A stretch of DNA of 64,000 nt from Ga0077555 sp041397775 (GTDB lineage: Bacteria > Pseudomonadota > Alphaproteobacteria > Rhizobiales > Hyphomicrobiaceae), in contig JAWKWB010000014.1 of the NCBI GenBank assembly GCA_041397775.1, forward strand, positions 1 to 64,000. The letters are read 5' to 3'. Position numbers and translations under genes: made by a program. This document shows, one piece after another, positions 61,086 to 64,000 of this stretch. Below the pieces are notes generated by a model. That model was not told the origin of the DNA and searched no databases. It saw nothing but the letters and a program-made list of their open reading frames with translations. Every line of letters begins with the position of its first letter. Within the stretch, counting starts at the first letter, position 1.

Positions 61086-61111
61086 GCGGGCCGGCACACG
61101 TGCCAGCCCGC
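61086..61111 (-). terminator. probable intrinsic terminator
   Basis: On the reverse strand GCGGGCTGGCAC pairs with GTGCCGGCCCGC and is followed by TTTG; it sits after the aldolase gene, ahead of the asparaginase start. Confidence 0.45.
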
Positions 61112-61130
61112 CGCCGTCGTCTCTGCGCGA

Positions 61131-61925
61131 TCAATCCTTGTAGTCGGGCTCCTTGCGGTCGAGGATCCGCTTGAGGGCTTCGAAATGCCGGATCGCAGGC
61201 GGCGGATCGTACTTGGGCATGCCCGCGCTCATGGCCCCCGTGGCGGGAACCTTCGTGCGCTCGATGACGTCGTCGGGCAGCTTCTTGAGCCGCTGTCCCG
61301 TCCACATCGCGTAGATCTGCACCTGGGCGACGCGCTCGATGTAGTAGAGGCGGTCGTAGGCTTCCGCCACGCAGCTGCCCACCGTGGTGACGCCGTGGTT
61401 GGCCATGAACAGCACCGTCTTGTCGCCCAGGATGCCGGCCAGGCGATCCCCCTCGGCCGGATCGTAGGCGGGGCCGTCGTAGTGCTCGTCATAGGCGATT
61501 TTGCCCATCATGATCACTTCGGTCTGGCCGATCTCCTTGATGCGCGGATCCTCCAGGCGCGTGAGCGCGCTGGCGTAGGGCATGTGCGTGTGGAAGACGG
61601 CGGCGCAGTGCTGCGGCTTGGCGCGATGCATCGGCATGTGAATGGCGTAGGCCGAGCGCTCGACGTCACCGACGCCCCGCTTCACGAGGCCATCGAAGCC
61701 CACTTCCATGAAGCTCGAGGCCTTCACCTCCGACCAGTGCATGCCGAAGGGGATCTGGTAGTAGCGGTCGCTGCGCCCGGGCACGAGCAGCGTGAGGTGA
61801 TTGAAGATGCCCTCGTGGAAGCCGTGCATGTAGGCGATGCGGTGGGCGGCCGCCAGATCGACGCGGGCCTGCCATTCCTCCGGCGTGCATTCGCTGCGCG
61901 TCGTCGGCATAACTTTGAGCTGCAT
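61131..61925 (-). CDS. class II aldolase/adducin-family protein
   Basis: 264 residues. Zinc-type His pair in AVFHTHMPYASAL and the later NHGVTTVG with G-H; GIFNHLTLLVPG near the N-terminus. Enzyme family includes fuculose-phosphate aldolases and decarboxylases. CGGAGGAAATTCC before the ATG at 61925. Leftward, upstream of the asparaginase-type gene. Confidence 0.9.
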   Translation of the reverse strand: MQLKVMPTTRSECTPEEWQARVDLAAAHRIAYMHGFHEGIFNHLTLLVPGRSDRYYQIPFGMHWSEVKASSFMEVGFDGLVKRGVGDVERSAYAIHMPMHRAKPQHCAAVFHTHMPYASALTRLEDPRIKEIGQTEVIMMGKIAYDEHYDGPAYDPAEGDRLAGILGDKTVLFMANHGVTTVGSCVAEAYDRLYYIERVAQVQIYAMWTGQRLKKLPDDVIERTKVPATGAMSAGMPKYDPPPAIRHFEALKRILDRKEPDYKD

Positions 61926-62065
61926 GGAATTTCCTCCGGTCACCGGCCACGCCCTCCGATGGGGCGTGCGCCTTATGGCAATGACGGAGGGGAGGCTAGC
62001 AAGGCTCGGCGATGGCTGCGAGCCTGTTTTTTGTCGACCCTGCCCGGCAGTGCAGCAGAGCGGTT

Positions 62066-63304
62066 TCAGGCCGCAATGCGCACGGGAAGCTCACGGATGC
62101 CGCGGATGAAGTTGGAATAGAGCCGCTTGGGCGGTCCTTCGACGACGATGTCGAGATCGCGTGCGAGGATTTCTTCCCACAGCACGCGCAGCTGCAGGTC
62201 GGCGAGCCGGTCGCCGACGCAGCGGTGGATTCCCGCGCCATAGGAAAGATGCTGCCGCGGCTTCGCGCGGTCGATGATGAACGCGTCAGGATCGTCGATG
62301 ACGCTCTCGTCGCGGTTGCCCGAGACGTACCACATCACCACCTTGTCGCCTTCGCGGATGCGCTTGCCGCCGAGCTCGGCATCGCGCAGCGCGTTGCGGC
62401 GCATGTGGATGACGGGCGTCTGCCAGCGGATCGTCTCGGCGACGAGGCTCGGCACCAGTTTCGGATCGGCTTTCAGTTTCGCCCACTGGCCTGGGTTCTG
62501 GCTCAGGGCCAGAAGGCCGCCCGACATCGAGTTGCGGGTGGTGTCGTTGCCGCCGACGATGAGCAGCGCCAGGTTGCCGACGAATTCCATGGCAGGCATG
62601 GCCCGCGTCGCCTCGCTGTGCGCCATCATCGAGATGAGATCGAAGCGGGGCGGCGCATGGATGCGCTCGTCCCAGAGCGTCTTGAAGGCCTCGCCCATGG
62701 TCTGGAGCACCGCGAAGCGCTCTGCTTCCGACTTCACGAGAGCATCGGGATCGTTGACGTTGGCGATGGCGACATCCGACCAGTACGTAAGCTTGCGGCG
62801 CTCTTCGAAGGGAAAATCGAAGAGCGTGGCGAGCATCATCGTCGTCAGCTCGATCGATACCTTGTCCACCCAGTTGAAGGTCTCGTTGCGCGGCAGCGCG
62901 TCGAGCGCGGCGGCGGTGCGTTGGCGGATCGTCGTCTCGAGGTTGGCGAGTGCGGAGGGCGCTGCAACCGGAGCGACGGTCTTGCGCTGTACGGTGTGCT
63001 TGGGCGGGTCCATCTGGATGAAGCTCGGTCGGCGCATTTCGTCGGGCACCTGCAGGATCTGGATGCCGCCCGTGTTGGAGTAGGTGGCATGATCGAGTTC
63101 CACTGCCATGATGTCCTCGTAGCGCGTCACGGACCAGTAGGGCCCGTAGGCGCTCTCCGCGCAGTAGTGCACGGGGGCCTCGCGGCGCAGGCGCGCGAAC
63201 AGCGGACGCCACGTGTCCTGCTCGTAGAGGGCCGGATCGCTGACGTCGATCCGGTCGAGCGGAATGCTACCGGCATCAGCTCGAGGCGCTGCAGTCGTGG
63301 CCAT
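62066..63304 (-). CDS. cytochrome P450, CYP153-like
   Basis: 412 residues. I-helix GGNDTTRNS (251-259), ExxR (E290-R293) and haem loop YGAGIHRCVG with C362. The SNTGGIQILQVP, MWYVSGNRDE and ELGGKRIREGDKVVMW stretches match the CYP153 alkane/fatty-acid omega-hydroxylases. ATG at 63304. Partner ferredoxin and reductase are not adjacent. Confidence 0.9.
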   Translation of the reverse strand: MATTAAPRADAGSIPLDRIDVSDPALYEQDTWRPLFARLRREAPVHYCAESAYGPYWSVTRYEDIMAVELDHATYSNTGGIQILQVPDEMRRPSFIQMDPPKHTVQRKTVAPVAAPSALANLETTIRQRTAAALDALPRNETFNWVDKVSIELTTMMLATLFDFPFEERRKLTYWSDVAIANVNDPDALVKSEAERFAVLQTMGEAFKTLWDERIHAPPRFDLISMMAHSEATRAMPAMEFVGNLALLIVGGNDTTRNSMSGGLLALSQNPGQWAKLKADPKLVPSLVAETIRWQTPVIHMRRNALRDAELGGKRIREGDKVVMWYVSGNRDESVIDDPDAFIIDRAKPRQHLSYGAGIHRCVGDRLADLQLRVLWEEILARDLDIVVEGPPKRLYSNFIRGIRELPVRIAA

Positions 63305-63407
63305 GGTCGTCGTCCTCCCGTTCCAGCGCTCGTGGGCGTCGCTGTTTCGCACATCCTAGCGCAACGCAGGAGGCGCGCCAGAGGCAGGAATTTCAGTAGG
63401 AGGAGTT

Positions 63408-64000
63408 TCAGGGACGCGCGCCGGCGAGGCCGAAGACGAGGCGCCCCAGGCGACCGATGAACCAGACGAAGGCCGCGATCAGCCTCCACGCCCAAATGGC
63501 GAACGTGCCCAGGACCATGAAGACGCCCGTGAGCGGCAGGAACAGCAGCGCGAACGCGGCCTCCCGCACGATCCGGGCTGCGCCGTAGCCCAGGGCGCTG
63601 GCGTATTCCTCGCGCGTTTCGGGCGGCCACAGGCGTCGCCATGCGCGGCGCGACAGGCCCCAGGCGAACAAACCCAGGATGGCGTTGCCGATGGCGAAGA
63701 ACTGCAGGTCCGACGGGATGCCGGGCACGATGCGCCGGTCGAGTTCGCGCTGGCGGTCCGCACTGCGCAGCGATGCGCTGGCGCCATGCACGACGACACT
63801 CGCCGTGACATGCGAAACGACGTCGTCCAGCGTATTGGTGAGCGGGCGAAGCGGGCCGGTGCGTGCGCCCTCCTCGAACGGGGTGACGCGCAGGGAGGCC
63901 CGCGCGGTATCCGCGCCCGATACGCTGACCAGCATGCGCTGCTCCGGCCCGACGAGGCCTGCGAGGAATGCCGCGAAATCGGGCCGCTGCAGCGCCTGCT
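63408..64000 (-). CDS. membrane protein, truncated by window end
   Basis: At least 197 codons read open to the window edge (upstream residues ...FAAFLAGLVGPEQR before MLVSV). A soluble N-terminal part, then two hydrophobic spans (about IPSDLQFFAIGNAILGLFAWG and LLFLPLTGVFMVLGTFAIWAWRLIA, cited in part) and a basic C-terminus. No family recognised; 5' end lies outside. Confidence 0.6.
   Translation of the reverse strand, partial: QALQRPDFAAFLAGLVGPEQRMLVSVSGADTARASLRVTPFEEGARTGPLRPLTNTLDDVVSHVTASVVVHGASASLRSADRQRELDRRIVPGIPSDLQFFAIGNAILGLFAWGLSRRAWRRLWPPETREEYASALGYGAARIVREAAFALLFLPLTGVFMVLGTFAIWAWRLIAAFVWFIGRLGRLVFGLAGARP

Overview
The window reads as the chromosome of a GC-rich alphaproteobacterium, most likely of the Hyphomicrobiales (Rhizobiales). 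This is inference from xerD immediately followed by accA, a periplasmic-binding-protein ABC operon, several acyl-CoA/P450-type catabolic genes and very high third-position GC. No rRNA, replication origin or CRISPR array was seen.

Layout. 1-15.2 kb is catabolic: a 3Fe-4S ferredoxin/P450 pair, a complete five-gene oligopeptide/nickel-type ABC importer (reverse strand), three small enzymes or hypotheticals, a wide 'GTAGGTTGGGTTAG' palindromic repeat, an AT-richer two-gene hypothetical operon, a cysteine-less thiolase-like/DUF35 pair, a frameshifted LysR regulator and an AidB-type acyl-CoA dehydrogenase. 15.2-18.7 kb holds a universal stress protein/SulP transporter operon and an atypical SDR.

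19.2-34.4 kb is an integrated element. It starts at the 3' end of tRNA-Ser(TGA) and ends at a 14-bp direct repeat of that 3' end (34345-34358). Its cargo begins behind a perfect FNR/FixK-type box (TTGAT-N4-ATCAA) and runs through Cys-, Met- and His-rich envelope proteins, YHS and DUF5676 proteins and two small membrane proteins. It continues with a PRPP-synthetase paralogue, a 41-aa Cys microprotein, a beta-CASP RNase, an AMP/thymidine-phosphorylase-family enzyme, a membrane-anchored cytochrome c and a periplasmic beta-propeller. The distal part carries an integrase killed by a TGG-to-TGA change, a ParA operon with a PD-(D/E)xK nuclease-like protein, a divergent HTH regulator with palindromic operators, and small hypotheticals.

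34.5-38.3 kb is a glycan-type cluster (asparagine synthase, two glycosyltransferases, one internally deleted). 38.8-49 kb is housekeeping: sdhCDA without sdhB, an exported FKBP, a VOC protein, xerD, accA, rlmN and two paralogous membrane proteins. 50.4-55.0 kb is the most unusual locus: a two-gene operon of a double winged-helix protein and a 1145-residue protein with an N-terminal AAA+ and a C-terminal HerA/FtsK-like P-loop ATPase; no known defence or repair system could be matched to it. 55.7-63.3 kb is a second catabolic block (ATC-hydrolase family, acyl-CoA synthetase, LLM flavin enzyme, TauD dioxygenase, asparaginase-fold protein, class II aldolase, CYP153-like P450). A dispersed family of about 75-bp palindromes with CTAGTGT ends is scattered through the chromosomal parts.
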